From contig CAKPPO010000019.1 in assembly GCA_934177725.1 (NCBI GenBank), positions 1-32,784 of the forward strand: a stretch of DNA of 32,784 nt, in the 5' to 3' direction. Positions 31,864 to 32,784 of this stretch are shown in pieces. Position 1 is the stretch's first letter, and every line of letters begins with the position of its first letter. The stretch is from an uncultured Clostridia bacterium. GTDB taxonomy: Bacteria > Bacillota > Clostridia > TANB77 > CAG-508. Made by a program: the position numbers and the translations under genes. A model generated the notes under the pieces. The model saw only the letters and a program-made list of their open reading frames with translations, was not told where the DNA came from and made no database searches.

Positions 31864-32019
31864 ATCACAAAAACCCCCTTTTTTCAAGCATTTCACGAAG
31901 ATTCGCTATTTGAGGAAAATAAATTTATAAAAATTATAAATTTAAATAACGAATTCCATAATTTCGAGAATCATCATAAAATACCTATAAATTTCTTAGA
32001 GATTTTTGTTTTTTATAAC

Positions 32020-32052
32020 AAAAAAAAGCTAGTTTATAGAATCAAACTAACT
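32020..32052 (-). terminator. terminator of the rRNA-tRNA-Asn operon
   Basis: Minus strand AGTTAGTTT pairs with AAACTAGCT (one G-U) and runs into T8. It lies about 80 bp after the encoded CCA of tRNA-Asn. The mobile element therefore inserted beyond it. Between 31864 and 32019 there are only A/T-rich inverted repeats. Confidence 0.8.
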
Positions 32053-32132
32053 TCTTTCTCTTTTTTGATTTTGTCTAAAACTTGAAACTCATTTATGTCA
32101 AAACTTTCAAATGGTTCGACAAAAATCGTTTA

Positions 32133-32456
32133 TGGCTCCCCTTGTTGGACTCGAACCAACGACCTATCGGTTACTGCACCACATTAACTTTCGTTAACAT
32201 TATGATTTCTCATAATTTGTAGTCTGGACTTTCTCTTTACCATATCTCTCGACTTAGGTAGGTGGTGTAAAGTCTCTACACATAGCTTTCGCCTTGCTCG
32301 GTATTGTCGTGTAATTAAATTACTTACGAGTTTCACCGAATTAGCCACCTTTTTCATCTATAAGTTTCCTTACAGAGCTGCTAACATTTTAATCTTGAAA
32401 GTAAATTCAAAGATTTGCTTTACAGCCGAGCGCTCTACCAACTGAGCTAAAAGGGA
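32133..32456 (-). tRNA. tRNA-Asn (anticodon GTT) interrupted by a group I intron
   Basis: Exon 1 (32422-32456) reads the acceptor TCCCTTT, D-arm AGCTCAGTTGGTAGAGC and anticodon 5' half CTCGGCTGT. Exon 2 (32133-32173) reads TAACCGAT, variable loop AGGTC, T-arm GTTGG-TTCGAGT-CCAAC, acceptor AAGGGGA, discriminator G and encoded CCA. Joined, the anticodon loop is CTGTTAA, anticodon GTT, and the molecule matches bacterial tRNA-Asn, including the G discriminator. Base 27 does not pair with base 43. The intron lies between anticodon bases 35 and 36. The gene follows 5S rRNA in the same operon. Confidence 0.9.
32174..32421 (-). ncRNA. group I intron, probably subgroup IC3, in tRNA-Asn
   Basis: Self-splicing intron of 248 nt without an open reading frame. 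P1: the exon end GGCUGU pairs with GCAGCU (32376-32381), with the expected U-G pair at the splice site. The core shows P (AATTCGGTGAAAC, 32330-32342), Q (CAATACCGAGCAAGGC, within 32291-32307), R (GTGTAGAGACT, 32271-32281) and S (AAGAGAAAGTCC, within 32226-32241). P7 is GACTTT/AAAGTC. The intron ends in G. Four GAAA tetraloop hairpins are present: TAAG/CTTA (P2), GGC/GCT, ATTATGA/TCATAAT and TTAAC/GTTAA (P9 region). Confidence 0.92.
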
Positions 32457-32465
32457 ATATATAAA

Positions 32466-32580
32466 CTGGCGACAACCTATTTTCTCAGCAGGGTAACCCA
32501 CAAATATCTTCGGCATCTAGAGGCTTGACTTCTGTGTTCGGCATGGGAACAGGTATTTCCCTCTAGGTCATAATCACCAG
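32466..32580 (-). rRNA. 5S ribosomal RNA
   Basis: Minus strand 115-nt sequence. The ends CTGGTGATTATG and GTTGTCGCCAG pair. Universal 5S landmarks are present: CCTGTTCCCATGCCGAACACAGAAG and GATGCCGAAGAT, then GGGTTACCCTGCTGAGA. It lies 10 bp before the tRNA-Asn gene and about 170 bp after 23S rRNA. Confidence 0.96.
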
Positions 32581-32750
32581 AAATGTTTATGTACTTTTTT
32601 AATCTTTCTAATTTATATCACATATATTTGATTTTGTAAATATATTTTTTACTTTTTTTAGAAAAATTATTCAGCACACTCAAAAATACATAGAAAAAAG
32701 TTTATATTTTATATTTAGTAAACTTAACAACCTTCTTTTTTTATATTAGT
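32581..32750 (-). other. 23S-5S spacer
   Basis: AT-rich spacer with no tRNA gene and no reading frame of note. The part next to 23S contains GTTAAG-type sequence that can pair with the end of 23S in the processing stem. Confidence 0.6.
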
Positions 32751-32784
32751 GGTTAAGCCCTCGAATTATTAGTATTGGTCAGCT
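32751..32784 (-). rRNA. 23S ribosomal RNA, 3' end only
   Basis: Minus strand AGCTGACCAATACTAATAAT followed by TCGAGGGCTTAACC matches the conserved 3' terminus of bacterial 23S rRNA. The rest of the gene is outside the window. The exact mature end is estimated. Confidence 0.9.

Noticed and set aside
10938..32129. TGTCGAA sequences near 10946 and 32116 as Spo0A control sites
   Set aside because: Only the 7-base core matches, such short matches are expected by chance, and one lies downstream of a tRNA; kept only as a remark.
32133..32456. Reading the interrupted gene as tRNA-Tyr (GTA) or tRNA-Thr (TGT)
   Set aside because: GTA comes only from reading exon 1 into the intron. The spliced loop CTGTTAA, short variable loop and G discriminator fit tRNA-Asn; bacterial tRNA-Tyr has a long variable arm.

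Overview
The window is a piece of a very AT-rich, endospore-forming Firmicute chromosome, most likely from the class Clostridia. Support comes from the spore protease gpr, a YtvI-type sporulation permease, strong AGGAGG-like ribosome binding sites, sigma-A promoters of TTGaca-N17-TATAAT form, and TTG/GTG starts. Almost everything is on the minus strand, including an rRNA operon end at the right edge.

Core chromosome, about 1-16.4 kb. tRNA-Gly sits at the left edge. A minus-strand cluster ytvI-alkD-pda-trxB-trxA follows, in which trxB is an unusual reductase lacking pyridine-nucleotide motifs. Next is tRNA-Leu(CAA), whose 3' end is duplicated 162 bp downstream around nested palindromes, and a small foreign-looking islet of two divergent unknown genes. 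Then come pgi, a TraX-like membrane protein, gpr, holA, a degenerate RelE/ParE-type toxin-antitoxin pair, a glycogen debranching-type glucosidase, yvcK, murB and a zinc-ribbon/TM2 protein.

Accessory region, about 16.4-31.9 kb. The right part is a Tn4451-like mobilizable element core: a large serine recombinase (tnpX-like), a 334-bp field of inverted repeats that is the likely oriT/regulatory region, a MobV relaxase, a small unknown gene and tnpV. To its left is a separately promoted five-gene operon reading leftward: an AlbA_2/Schlafen-type ATP-binding protein, a ~1,500-aa SF1 helicase with a C-terminal PD-(D/E)XK nuclease, a membrane protein joining DUF4236 to an FtsK-gamma DNA-binding domain, a TerB-CbxX-type AAA+ ATPase, and a zinc-ribbon membrane protein. 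An HNH protein and a 59-aa membrane protein, each with its own promoter, follow. I infer that this operon is a candidate, possibly undescribed, anti-mobile-element or DNA-processing system; no function can be proven from sequence alone.

Right edge, about 32.0-32.8 kb. The 3' end of 23S rRNA, 5S rRNA and a tRNA-Asn(GUU) lie on the minus strand. The tRNA is interrupted inside its anticodon by a 248-nt group I intron with recognisable P, Q, R and S elements and a convincing P1 helix. This is the most solid unusual feature of the window.

Three genes (trxB, murB, the recombinase) each carry a single-base frameshift. Because two are in A-runs and two are in normally important genes, assembly or sequencing error is as likely as real inactivation.
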